From a virus: 32,412 nt of DNA. A program made the position numbers and the translations under genes. The DNA lies in the IMG/VR virus record IMGVR_UViG_3300035703_004056, positions 1-32,412 of that record, one strand, 5' to 3'. This document shows positions 25,058-32,282 of this stretch, piece by piece. The notes under the pieces are model-generated. The model ran no database searches, was not told where the DNA came from, and saw only the letters and a program-made list of their open reading frames with translations. Position 1 is the first letter of the stretch, and each line of letters opens with the position of its first letter.

Positions 25058-25461
25058 CAGTTCACCTCCACGAGTTGGATCTGGATATCGGTTCGCGCCA
25101 TTCCCATCGATTGCTGCCACTCCCCGTCAAAACGAACGGTGACTCGTCCCACCGCACTCGCCCCGGTGGGATCGTAGTTTGAGCCGATGGGGACAAGCGC
25201 AAAGGGATCGTAGTAATAGAACGGCTCGGTTCCGCCGCGCCGGGCCAGGTAGAAGGAGCGCAAGGCCGCGAGCGCGGAGCCGGACAACCGGGCAGCGAGG
25301 ACCCATTTGCGGCGGCTGCTCGCGACCTGGAGCGCGCGTTGCGACTCGCCGTTGCGATAGTCGTTCGCCTGCAGCGCAATCTCCCGGGTTTGCTGGAAGG
25401 CCGTGCAGAGCATCTGCGGGAACACGGTCACCGGCGCTGCGTTCGAGACATTTCCTGGCAT
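25057..25461 (-). CDS. Minor tail protein, gpM-like
   Basis: This 134-residue protein begins with a short linker. A compact beta domain with RKWVLAARLSGSALAALRSF, FYYYDPFALVPIG and VTVRFDGEWQQSMGMA then ends in a strand, IQIQLVEV. The order (a helix that counts residues around an FY..DP turn, then a VRF strand and a final LxEV strand) is that of gpM/DUF2460-type distal tail proteins, which ring the tail tube end and receive the hub. Its stop overlaps the hub start. Its own ATG 25459-25461 has only a weak site (AGAAG). Unusually, its upstream neighbour on the genome is not the tape measure but a toxin-antitoxin pair on the other strand. Confidence 0.65.
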   Translation of the reverse strand: MPGNVSNAAPVTVFPQMLCTAFQQTREIALQANDYRNGESQRALQVASSRRKWVLAARLSGSALAALRSFYLARRGGTEPFYYYDPFALVPIGSNYDPTGASAVGRVTVRFDGEWQQSMGMARTDIQIQLVEVN

Positions 25462-25487
25462 GGGCTTCTAAACAGGTCGAGAGCTGT

Positions 25488-25511
25488 GTATATACGGTGG
25501 TGGTATATACT
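25488..25511 (+). promoter_or_regulatory. Twin GTATATAC operator and promoter of the toxin gene
   Basis: The palindrome GTATATAC occurs at 25488-25495 and 25503-25510, 15 bp centre to centre, in the 56-bp gap between the toxin gene and the divergent minor tail gene. The second copy overlaps a -10-like TATACT (25506-25511). The toxin GTG at 25518 falls where transcription would start, so the mRNA may be leaderless. No good -35 box is seen. The repeats are the expected kind of site for a ribbon-helix-helix antitoxin. The gap also lies ahead of the tail gene on the other strand. Confidence 0.6.
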
Positions 25512-25517
25512 TGAGTC

Positions 25518-25805
25518 GTGGAGTTGCAGTTATCCGGGTTCGATTGGGACGAACATAACGTCGCCCACATTGCACAGCACGGCGTCAGCCCGGACGAGGT
25601 CGAGTACGTTGCGACACACCAACATTTACGGTTCCCCGCTACCACCAAGGGGGAAGAACGCCGATGGAAACTCCTTGGAAAAACTCTCGACGGAAGATAT
25701 CTCGTTGTGGTTTTTGCCGTGCGTGATGGCCGTTTTCGAACTGTTACGGCGTACACCATGAATCAAGCTGAAAGGAGAAAATATGGCCCGGAACTCGAAA
25801 TATGA
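25518..25805 (+). CDS. brnT: BrnT-family toxin
   Basis: This 95-residue protein matches BrnT, a RelE-fold ribonuclease toxin. The opening FDWDEHNVAHIAQHGVSPDEV corresponds to the family's F.WD..K...N..KHGV motif. The middle RWKLLGKTLDGRYLVVVFAV and the end TVTAYTMNQAERRKY match the G.t..GR.L.V and R.ISAR.A...ER..Y stretches. In this branch the end reads TAYTMN instead of SARxA. The GTG start at 25518 is the first in frame after the operator. The antitoxin gene overlaps its end by 23 bp and is made second, as in brnTA operons. The module lies inside the tail operon on the opposite strand, so it is a cargo (moron) gene. It may stabilise the prophage or exclude other phages, which is inference. 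Confidence 0.85.
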   Translation: MELQLSGFDWDEHNVAHIAQHGVSPDEVEYVATHQHLRFPATTKGEERRWKLLGKTLDGRYLVVVFAVRDGRFRTVTAYTMNQAERRKYGPELEI

Positions 25806-26121
25806 GGGTCCTCCAGAGACAGAGGTGGATGCTTCCTGGTATGCCTCTGCCGAAGGACGTCGACAAACGGAGCGAGAGTTCGCCAAGGCATTTCGCAAAG
25901 GCAGCGTGGTCCGATCCTCTGGGATCAACGTTCCGTTAACGGATTCGGCTGTGCTTGCTGATTTGGTGGCGAAGGCGAAAGCGAGAGCGACCAAGGCAAT
26001 ATCGATTCGACTTTCTGTCGCGGATCTCGAACGAGCACGAGAGCTTGCCGACGAGGAGGGAGTCGGGTACCAGACGATTCTGAAGCGGGCGATTCAAGAG
26101 GGATTGAAAAAAGTCTCTTAA
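25783..26121 (+). CDS. Ribbon-helix-helix antitoxin (BrnA/CopG type)
   Basis: This 112-residue protein has a hydrophilic N-terminal part (about 1-70) that should wrap the toxin. It is followed by a ribbon-helix-helix DNA-binding end: KAISIRLSVADLERARELAD, then GVGYQTILKRAIQEGLKK. The YQTILKRAI helix is typical of CopG/BrnA antitoxins. AAAGGAG lies 6 bases before ATG 25783. It would neutralise the BrnT toxin and repress the shared promoter by binding the GTATATAC sites. Its TAA (26119-26121) overlaps the TAA of the tape measure gene from the other strand (26118-26120), in the palindrome CTTAAG, so there is no room for a terminator between them. Confidence 0.85.
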   Translation: MARNSKYEGPPETEVDASWYASAEGRRQTEREFAKAFRKGSVVRSSGINVPLTDSAVLADLVAKAKARATKAISIRLSVADLERARELADEEGVGYQTILKRAIQEGLKKVS

Positions 26122-29100
26122 GACGTCACCGTACCCGGCGCCAGTTGCAGGCTCAGAAACTCACGGCGGCCGGCGTTCGATCGCGTCGCGCTCAGCACGG
26201 CGGACTGAGCCGCGCGCGGGTTCTCCGCGATCGCCTGGACCGCCTCCCCGCGGAGCAGGTCCGTCGTCGCCGCCCCATCGAGATGGATCACAACGGACAG
26301 CGGCGCGTTCTGCGCGGTACCCGCCGCGATCACGCCGCCACCAACCAGCGGCATCGGCATCCCGTTGGCAAACCCGGGCTGCTGGTAGAGCGATCCGCCG
26401 GACTGCATAAGGGTCAGCGGCTGGGCCTGAGGCGGCATGCCGCCTACCTTTTGACCCGTCATTTGGCTCCACAGCTGGATCAGTTCGCGGATCTGCGGGC
26501 TCTGGACGGCCAGCATGTAGTTGCCGCCAAAGGCCGACTTCGCGGTCTGTGCGACCTGCCCCAGGAGACCCTTGTCCCAGACATCGACGCTGTAGGTGGC
26601 CCGAATGGCCTCCCGCGCCTTCTGCTCCGGCGTCTTTCGCAACATACTGATCAGGCCGATGCCCGCACCAATGGCTGCCCCAATTGCAGCGCCCATCGGG
26701 CCACCGATCGATCCGATCTTGGCTCCCAGGGCGAGGCCAGTCAGCAGTCCGCCGCCTGTCGTAAGGCCAAACTTCAGCGCCTTGTTCTGCGACTGGTATC
26801 CAGCCATCATGAGCAGTGGCCCGGCCAGAAGAGCAGCACTTGAGGTTCCAATGCCGGCAAGAGCCCCTTTGACGCCGCCGATCCCGGCAGCCGTTGTCGC
26901 GGCACCGCCGCCCAGTGCGATCGAGCCGGAGTTGAAGAGCAGGCTGCCGAACCCGGCGAGACCACCGGCAGCGCCCAGCAAACCGCCTGCGCCGCCCGTG
27001 GTGGCGCCCGGCGCCGCGTTCCCGGACACGGAGCCCACCGGCCCAGCGAAGCCGCCCGTGCCGCCCGGCGCACCGGGAATCATCACGCCAGGCAACCCGC
27101 CGGTGAGCGACCCAAAGCCGCCCAGGCCCAGCATGCCCGCCAGACCCGCCAAGCCGCCACCGGTGCGCGCACCACCGAAGACCGGACTGCCGCCGAGCTG
27201 TCCGCCGCCGGGGACGAAGCTGACCTGCCCGAGGCCAAATAGCTCCATGAGCGACGCCGCCACGCGGCTCGTGACGATCTCGCGGATGGCCGTCAGCACG
27301 GCTACTTTGAAAGCGTTTCCGATCGCGGTGAATACGTTCTGGCTCCGGTTCAGCAGGGCGTCAAAGACCTTCTCCGCTCCGCCCTTGAGGGAATCGTAGG
27401 CACGGCGCTGCTGGTCAATGATGAGTTGCGTCGATGTGACGCTCAGGTCTTGCGCCCGCTTCTCCTGGGTCCGTTTGAACTCATCATCGAGCCCATCGAC
27501 GGTGGCGGAGTACCGCTGCCAACTCGCCACACGGATGGCGCTGATCTGATCTTCCGTGGTGCCGGCGGCCCGCAGCCGGGCTTCGAGCAGGAGCAACTCG
27601 CCGTTGAACTCGAGCTCGAGCATCCGCTTCTTGTGCTCCAACAGCTTCTGGTCCGCCGCTGTTTCGATGGCAAACTTCTGCTGCTCGAGGGCGATCTTCT
27701 GGGCGACCGTGACGGCCTGGATCCGTTCGAGACTCTGCAACTGCAGGTCTCGCGAATGGTTGATCGCCTCCTCGTCGCGGCGTAGCCGGTCCATGTCGGC
27801 CGACTGCGCAATCTGCATTGCTTCGCCGGAGAGCCCAAGCCGGTTCGAGAACCGCTCCGCTCTTGGGGCCAGCACCCGTTGGGCGAAGGTCTCCCGCTGG
27901 GAATCCATCTGTTCTGCCAACTGCTGCTGCCAACTGCCGAACACGAAAGGCCCGGGTTTCCCGTTCGGGCCCGTGATGCGCCCACCAAAGAGCGCCGACC
28001 TCTCCCGTTCGACCTCGACCGCCACCGACTGCCGCAGCAACCGGATGGCTTCTCCGGCGCCGGCATCGCGCGCGGACTTGAACGCCTCGGCGTACTCGGG
28101 CTCTATCTTGAAAAGCCCCACGGCCAGCTGGCGACGGGTCTGCTCGAGCTTTGCGCGGGCACCGTCGACGGCGGCTTTGATCGCGACCTCGTTGGCTTTG
28201 AGGAGATCCGCCTTGATCTCCTCGTCCTGCTTGGCACCGGCCCGCATCGTCTCGCGCAGCAGGTCCGAATACTCGCTGTCGCCGAGCGACCCGCGGGAGG
28301 GGAGTTGCATCCCGCGGCGGCGCATCGCCTCCTCCATCTTGCCGATCGCAAAGGTCAGGTTGCGGTCAGCCTGCTGGCCCATCTCCGCGTCGCGGTTCGA
28401 GGCGAAACCCAGCTTGGCCCAGACGCTGTCCTGCAGCCAGTTTGAAAACTCCTTGAGTGGACCGACGTTCTCCCGCAGCCACTCGCCCATTTTCCAGCCC
28501 GCGAAGGCGGCACCGACAACGGCAATTGCCTTCCCAAATCGCAATAAGGTAGCTTCGCTCCCGACCAGGGCTCCAGTCATTCCCGTAAGCACTGCGGTAA
28601 CCACCGTCCGTAACGTCGTGAAAGCCGCCGCGGCGCGGGCGAGATTTGCGGGTAGAAAAGAAAACAAGCTGAGCACGCTCGGAAGAATCGTCAGTGCGGC
28701 TGTCAACGCGATGATTGCCGCCGTAGTGTTCCGCACCGGTTCGGGCAGTTCTCGAAAAGACTTCAGTGCTGGCGCCAGGTAGTCGATCATGCCGCGGAGA
28801 CCATCCACCGCCTTTCTTGCCGCAGGTGTGAACGCTTCTCCCAATTCGACGGCGGCAAACTTGGCGGCATCCGCGAGCTTCGAGAACTGCGACCCGATCA
28901 CGTTGCTCGTAGTCGAGGCGCCAAGACCGCCGAACTGCTTTTCCATACCGCGGAGGATCACCTGCAGGCCAACATTGGCATCCAGTCGCTGGAGTTCGGC
29001 GAGCATCATGACATCACCGGGAGTCGCCGTTTTCTTCGTCTGCCGGGATAACTCCTCAGCCAGATAGCGGGACGCCGCGATGCCGGCTTCGCCCAGCTGC

Positions 29101-29654
29101 TTGTTGATCTCTTCGGCGTTGAGCCTGCCCTTGACCTTGATCTGGCCGATGGCTAGGCCAATCTGGTTTAGTTTCTCGACCGTCCCGCCGACCCCGGCCG
29201 CCGAGTCCGCCACTGCTTTCACGGTGCGCAGAAGTTCCTGGCCCTGAAAGCCGAACGCGGAGAGCGAGGTGGTCAGGTTCTGGAGATCCTGGAACTCGAA
29301 CGGTTGTTGCTGCGAGAGAGCCCGAAGGTCCGTCAATGTCTTCCGCGCCGCCTCAGCGGAGCCCGTCATCTGCGTCATCGTGATCTGTGCGCGCTGGAAG
29401 TCGGAGGTGAGCCGCAGGAGTCCGGCGCCAGCACCGCCCGTCACGAGCCCCAACAAGGCCGCTTTGGCCCGATCGAACTGCCGGGACATCTGCTCGACCT
29501 GCACAGAGACTCCCCGAAGAGAGCCGGTGGCCTGCGAGGAAGCCGATTGCGCCGCGCCGCCGATCTGGCGAATTCCCTGGTTCAGCTGGTTGATAGCTGC
29601 ACCGGCCTGGCCGGTCTGGAAATCGACCTGAACGTAGATGCGGTTGGCTGCCAT
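26118..29654 (-). CDS. Tail tape measure protein
   Basis: This 1178-residue protein sets tail length and sits inside the tube. The N-terminus has the tape-measure opening (RIYVQVDFQTGQAGAAINQL, then QFDRAKAALLGLVTGG) and TSDFQRAQITMTQMTGSAEA through LSAFGFQGQELLRTVKAVA. These match the TMP_2-type N-terminal domain. A hydrophobic block follows at about 310-410. Long helices (about 480-780, with EQTRRQLAVG and ARLRAAGTTEDQ) lead to a glycine-rich hydrophobic stretch (about 820-1060), which is expected to interact with the host membrane. At about 1.5 angstrom per residue, a tail of around 175 nm is predicted. The ATG overlaps the stop of the chaperone extension (TAATG). The C-terminal stop overlaps the antitoxin stop. 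Confidence 0.92.
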   Translation of the reverse strand: MAANRIYVQVDFQTGQAGAAINQLNQGIRQIGGAAQSASSQATGSLRGVSVQVEQMSRQFDRAKAALLGLVTGGAGAGLLRLTSDFQRAQITMTQMTGSAEAARKTLTDLRALSQQQPFEFQDLQNLTTSLSAFGFQGQELLRTVKAVADSAAGVGGTVEKLNQIGLAIGQIKVKGRLNAEEINKQLGEAGIAASRYLAEELSRQTKKTATPGDVMMLAELQRLDANVGLQVILRGMEKQFGGLGASTTSNVIGSQFSKLADAAKFAAVELGEAFTPAARKAVDGLRGMIDYLAPALKSFRELPEPVRNTTAAIIALTAALTILPSVLSLFSFLPANLARAAAAFTTLRTVVTAVLTGMTGALVGSEATLLRFGKAIAVVGAAFAGWKMGEWLRENVGPLKEFSNWLQDSVWAKLGFASNRDAEMGQQADRNLTFAIGKMEEAMRRRGMQLPSRGSLGDSEYSDLLRETMRAGAKQDEEIKADLLKANEVAIKAAVDGARAKLEQTRRQLAVGLFKIEPEYAEAFKSARDAGAGEAIRLLRQSVAVEVERERSALFGGRITGPNGKPGPFVFGSWQQQLAEQMDSQRETFAQRVLAPRAERFSNRLGLSGEAMQIAQSADMDRLRRDEEAINHSRDLQLQSLERIQAVTVAQKIALEQQKFAIETAADQKLLEHKKRMLELEFNGELLLLEARLRAAGTTEDQISAIRVASWQRYSATVDGLDDEFKRTQEKRAQDLSVTSTQLIIDQQRRAYDSLKGGAEKVFDALLNRSQNVFTAIGNAFKVAVLTAIREIVTSRVAASLMELFGLGQVSFVPGGGQLGGSPVFGGARTGGGLAGLAGMLGLGGFGSLTGGLPGVMIPGAPGGTGGFAGPVGSVSGNAAPGATTGGAGGLLGAAGGLAGFGSLLFNSGSIALGGGAATTAAGIGGVKGALAGIGTSSAALLAGPLLMMAGYQSQNKALKFGLTTGGGLLTGLALGAKIGSIGGPMGAAIGAAIGAGIGLISMLRKTPEQKAREAIRATYSVDVWDKGLLGQVAQTAKSAFGGNYMLAVQSPQIRELIQLWSQMTGQKVGGMPPQAQPLTLMQSGGSLYQQPGFANGMPMPLVGGGVIAAGTAQNAPLSVVIHLDGAATTDLLRGEAVQAIAENPRAAQSAVLSATRSNAGRREFLSLQLAPGTVTS

Positions 29655-29989
29655 TAGGGGTTCTGTTGAGCGAGTTGTTCGTTGCGATAGGCCTCCCGCT
29701 CTTCGTGCAGCGCGCGAAGCATCCGGAAGTCGTCATACAGCACGTAGTCGAGATCCACGGCGAATCGTGCCGAAACCGCGAAATCGACGTCAACAATGTT
29801 GCGTAGTTGCGCGCCCATGGGCGACTCGAGCACGCCGTCGAGGTAGGCCAGTGGACATTCCATGCACGGGGTCGCATCGTCCGGCGCACCCGGGCACATT
29901 CGTGCTCCCGGACAGAGCGTGTCCCGGCGGAACATCATCCGGAACACGCGCCGGGGCGTGGGCGAGTCGGGTAGCTCGCCCGCTGCTAA
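29654..29989 (-). CDS. Tail assembly chaperone extension (gpT-like frame)
   Basis: This open frame of 111 codons lies in the -1 frame relative to the upstream chaperone. It is meant to be reached by frameshifting at 29989-29995, giving a fusion of about 310 residues (199 plus 111), the equivalent of lambda gpGT. It has an N-terminal linker (LAAGELPDSPTPRRVFRMMF). A cysteine-rich patch follows (LCPGARMCPG, then TPCMECPL) with four cysteines spaced like a small metal site. A helical end follows (DDFRMLRALHEEREAYRNEQ). A GTG at 29945-29947 could start a 97-residue version, but no ribosome-binding site supports it. It lies directly before the tape measure gene, which gpGT-type proteins bind during tail assembly. 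Confidence 0.8.
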   Translation of the reverse strand, partial: LAAGELPDSPTPRRVFRMMFRRDTLCPGARMCPGAPDDATPCMECPLAYLDGVLESPMGAQLRNIVDVDFAVSARFAVDLDYVLYDDFRMLRALHEEREAYRNEQLAQQNP

Positions 29990-29995
29990 AAACCC
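29960..29995 (-). promoter_or_regulatory. Programmed -1 ribosomal frameshift signal
   Basis: Reading the minus strand, codons GAG GGT TTT TAG contain the heptamer G GGT TTT (29989-29995). It has the X XXY YYZ form with its frame correct for a -1 slip. The zero-frame stop TAG follows at once. After a 7-base spacer (TAGCAGC) comes a perfect 7-bp stem, GGGCGAG paired with CTCGCCC, with an 8-base loop (29960-29981). The arrangement matches the lambda G/T site (GGGAAAG). A slip leads into the 111-codon extension. Confidence 0.85.
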
Positions 29996-30585
29996 TCGCT
30001 GCCGTCGACCTCCGTCTCGATGTAGTCGATCATGGCGCGCAGGGCGCGATCTTTGTGGAGGATCGAGATGGGCCCGTCGTAGCCCTCGGCGGATACGACG
30101 CAGCGATCAAACAGCGCACTGGCCTCGCTGAGCCGGCTGATCATCTGCGTCCGTCCATGCGGCAGCGAGATCAGCTGAAACGCCCGCTTCCGGTATTCCA
30201 GCACCGCTTTGGTGGTCGGAGCCTTCAGCCGAATTACCACCTCCTGCGCGTGGATCGTCGCCTCGATGGCGTAGACGTCGCCCTCCTGTCGGCAGTCGCG
30301 GATTTCGAAGGCGCCGAGCAGTTCGATGATGCGCCCTGCCTCCACGGCGTCAAGATCCGGAGCGCCGTCGATGCGCACGGCGTTGTACAGCGCGTGATCG
30401 GCCTTGGCGTTATCCACCTCGGTTTCCGATTTTCCGCGGCCAAGGGTTTTGAAGATCGTTCGGCAGCCGGCCGCATGCTGGGTCCATTCGGTGTCGGTCG
30501 GGAAACGGACCACGACGGCGGTGGGGCCACTGTCCAGCCGAAGGGAAAAGGCAAACTCGTTGTCGATGCTGAATGGTTGATTCAT
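29986..30585 (-). CDS. Tail assembly chaperone (gpG-like)
   Basis: This 199-residue protein lies between the tail tube and tape measure genes, the usual place of the lambda G gene. It begins MNQPFSIDNEFAFSLRLDSG and has mixed alpha/beta composition (GRIIELLGAFEIRD, later TTKAVLEYRKRAFQL). It shares little sequence with known chaperones, so the call rests mainly on position and on the frameshift signal at its 3' end. It ends with SEGF directly on the slippery site. AGGA precedes ATG 30583-30585, 18 bases after the tube gene's stop. The short and the frameshifted forms should both be made, in a fixed ratio, and coat the tape measure protein during assembly. They are not part of the finished virion. 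Confidence 0.78.
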   Translation of the reverse strand: MNQPFSIDNEFAFSLRLDSGPTAVVVRFPTDTEWTQHAAGCRTIFKTLGRGKSETEVDNAKADHALYNAVRIDGAPDLDAVEAGRIIELLGAFEIRDCRQEGDVYAIEATIHAQEVVIRLKAPTTKAVLEYRKRAFQLISLPHGRTQMISRLSEASALFDRCVVSAEGYDGPISILHKDRALRAMIDYIETEVDGSEGF

Positions 30586-30603
30586 GAAAGTCCTGTTGGC
30601 GCT

Positions 30604-31641
30604 TTACGCGAGAATGTTGTCCTGGTTGGTGGTAACCGCCACCGTCAGCAGTCCGTTGGTCGTATGCCAGAGCGGCTGCACCGTAACCTCGACGGTCACG
30701 ATCCCATCGGCATCGTTGACGACAGCAGTGGCAAACCGTACCCGGTGCCAGGTGACCGTGCACCCGTGATAGGTCGATCCGCTGATCAGCGCACCCTGCA
30801 ACGACCAGGTGATCGTCCCCTCGGTCTGCGCGTAGAGGTCCGTGAGTTCCGTCGAACCCGTGTCGAACCGCGCCTGGAATTTGAAGCCAGGCATGCGATC
30901 CCCAAACTCCATCCGGCCGCGGATGGCGGCGCCTGTGTCGGTGCCGGACCCGGGATAGAACCCGGTCTGCTCCCGCACCGAGTTGTTCCAGGTCTGCTCC
31001 AGCATGACGAAGTTGCGGTTCGTGACGTAGTTCACGCTGTTGATGGTGATGGCGGCGGAGGCGGAGTTCAGAAACTCCTCGGAGACGGCGGCGGGAATCG
31101 TGATGGTCGAGGGCCGAACCACCTTGCCGCTGCCGATGAAATTCGCCGTGACCTTCGCGTTCGCGCGGCCCGGACCGGACGCCAGCGTTATTGCGAAATC
31201 CGAGATCACGCATCCCACGGCCGCCCGATCGATGACCGCAGAGCCGCCCTGCCGGATGGCTTCCACGTAGGTGAACGCCTTCAGGTCGATGCCGTCGGTG
31301 ACCGGGTCCTGCGGCGCGCAGGTGTAGGTATAGGCTCCGGCCACGGGTGTCGTCTTGGTCGTCTTGCCCAGGCCGAAGCAGAAGACCCAGGCCAGGAACT
31401 GGCTCGAGATGTACTTCTCAAACGAGCCCGTCACGTTCCAGTGGCTCTTGTAGTTATTGAGAGCAAACTCGTTGCCTTTGCCGATCTCAGCGGCATCGTT
31501 CTCGGTGACCATGTCGACGACCGAGAGCGCGGCGTTGAGCTTGGTGAACGACCAGCAGTCGGCGGCCGTGAGCGCCGTTTGCAGCGCAGTCTGCTTCCTG
31601 TAGCTGATACCGATGCGCGTTTCGCGGATATTAGCCGACAT
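30604..31641 (-). CDS. Major tail tube protein
   Basis: This 345-residue protein is the likely tail tube subunit. It has the opening SANIRETRIGISYRKQTALQ, typical of tube proteins that start with a short strand before an insertion. Beta hairpins follow (NVTGSFEKYISSQFLAWVF, then ADGIVTVEVTVQPLW) around a middle with YVEAIRQGGSAVIDRAAVG and KFQARFDTGSTELTDL. Size and placement (after a tail terminator and before the chaperones) fit a siphovirus tube. It is longer than the lambda gpV, so it may carry a surface domain. The ATG overlaps the stop of the 60-residue protein (TAATG). No sheath gene is next to it, which argues against a contractile tail. Confidence 0.8.
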   Translation of the reverse strand: MSANIRETRIGISYRKQTALQTALTAADCWSFTKLNAALSVVDMVTENDAAEIGKGNEFALNNYKSHWNVTGSFEKYISSQFLAWVFCFGLGKTTKTTPVAGAYTYTCAPQDPVTDGIDLKAFTYVEAIRQGGSAVIDRAAVGCVISDFAITLASGPGRANAKVTANFIGSGKVVRPSTITIPAAVSEEFLNSASAAITINSVNYVTNRNFVMLEQTWNNSVREQTGFYPGSGTDTGAAIRGRMEFGDRMPGFKFQARFDTGSTELTDLYAQTEGTITWSLQGALISGSTYHGCTVTWHRVRFATAVVNDADGIVTVEVTVQPLWHTTNGLLTVAVTTNQDNILA

Positions 31642-31823
31642 TATTGCTGCTCCTCCTCGGTGACGGGCGCCCAGGGATTGGACACGGTTTCAACGGCATT
31701 CGGGAACACCTGGCTATACCCGGCCACCATCTTCCGATTGATCTCTTCCGTGGTGGTCGGCACCCTTTCAGCGGTTCCGCCGGGTAGCGCCATCCACACG
31801 TAATCTCGCAAGTGCTCCTGCAT
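31641..31823 (-). CDS. Small hypothetical phage protein
   Basis: This 60-residue protein is hydrophilic: MQEHLRDYVWMALPGGTAER, then a VPTTTEEINRKMVAGYSQ helix and a PVTEEEQQ end. It has no membrane segment or known motif. AAAGG precedes ATG 31821-31823, 6 bases after the upstream gene's stop. Its own stop overlaps the tube protein start, so it is clearly part of the late operon. Small genes at this spot in siphoviruses can encode tail completion or tube-assembly helpers. The function here is unknown. Confidence 0.65.
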   Translation of the reverse strand: MQEHLRDYVWMALPGGTAERVPTTTEEINRKMVAGYSQVFPNAVETVSNPWAPVTEEEQQ

Positions 31824-31829
31824 GGGCCT

Positions 31830-32282
31830 TTAGTCCCCCGTCTCCTCAATCTGAACTTTGACTTCGAAATGGTCGATCGCATCGCCGTCAGTGACGCGCT
31901 CGATCGATAGAACTTCCGGCGGCAGCGTGCCGGCCAGCACGGGTGAATGCCGCAGCTTCAACCCCGCATTGCTGGCCGGTGTGCCGTCGACGATCCCGTT
32001 GACCAGCGGAAGGACCGGTCGGTCCTTAGCGGCCTTCACGTAGATCGAAAACGTATGCGCCCAGGCATTCATCGCCTCGGCGGTGTTCACAGTGGTCGAG
32101 ACCCAGGCGACGAGAATCCGGCCCGGCGACATCTCATAAACCGCCCGGGCGAGGGAGACCGCCGTCGGGAAGGCGTCTGCGTAGAAGGACACATTGGTCG
32201 GCGAACCGATCTCGGTCGCTACCAGTGGGATCTCCGCGATCTTGGCCGCCAGCGCGGAACCGAGCTGCGTCAAGCTAACCAA
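31830..32282 (-). CDS. Putative tail terminator/completion protein
   Basis: This 150-residue protein has an alpha/beta layout: an N-terminal helix (LTQLGSALAAKIAEIPL), a strand with SFYADAFPTAVSLARAVYEM, then RILVAWVSTTVN and WAHTFSIYVKAA. A C-terminal strand follows (FEVKVQIEET). A helix that packs on a central sheet with repeated WxHTFSIYV-type strands is usual for tail terminator (gpU-like) proteins, and the position one gene before the tube agrees. The start is a TTG at 32280-32282 that overlaps the upstream stop by 8 bases. A later start is possible. No sequence family is recognised. Confidence 0.55.
   Translation of the reverse strand: MVSLTQLGSALAAKIAEIPLVATEIGSPTNVSFYADAFPTAVSLARAVYEMSPGRILVAWVSTTVNTAEAMNAWAHTFSIYVKAAKDRPVLPLVNGIVDGTPASNAGLKLRHSPVLAGTLPPEVLSIERVTDGDAIDHFEVKVQIEETGD

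Noticed and set aside
27556-28782. A 408-codon open frame on the plus strand over the tape measure gene
   Set aside because: It is the Ser/Arg-rich mirror of a GC-rich coding strand. The tape measure frame has clear family motifs.
29638-31803. A 721-codon open frame on the plus strand
   Set aside because: It is antisense to the chaperone and tube genes. Its composition is Arg/Gly/Asp-rich shadow text with no domain, caused by high GC content.
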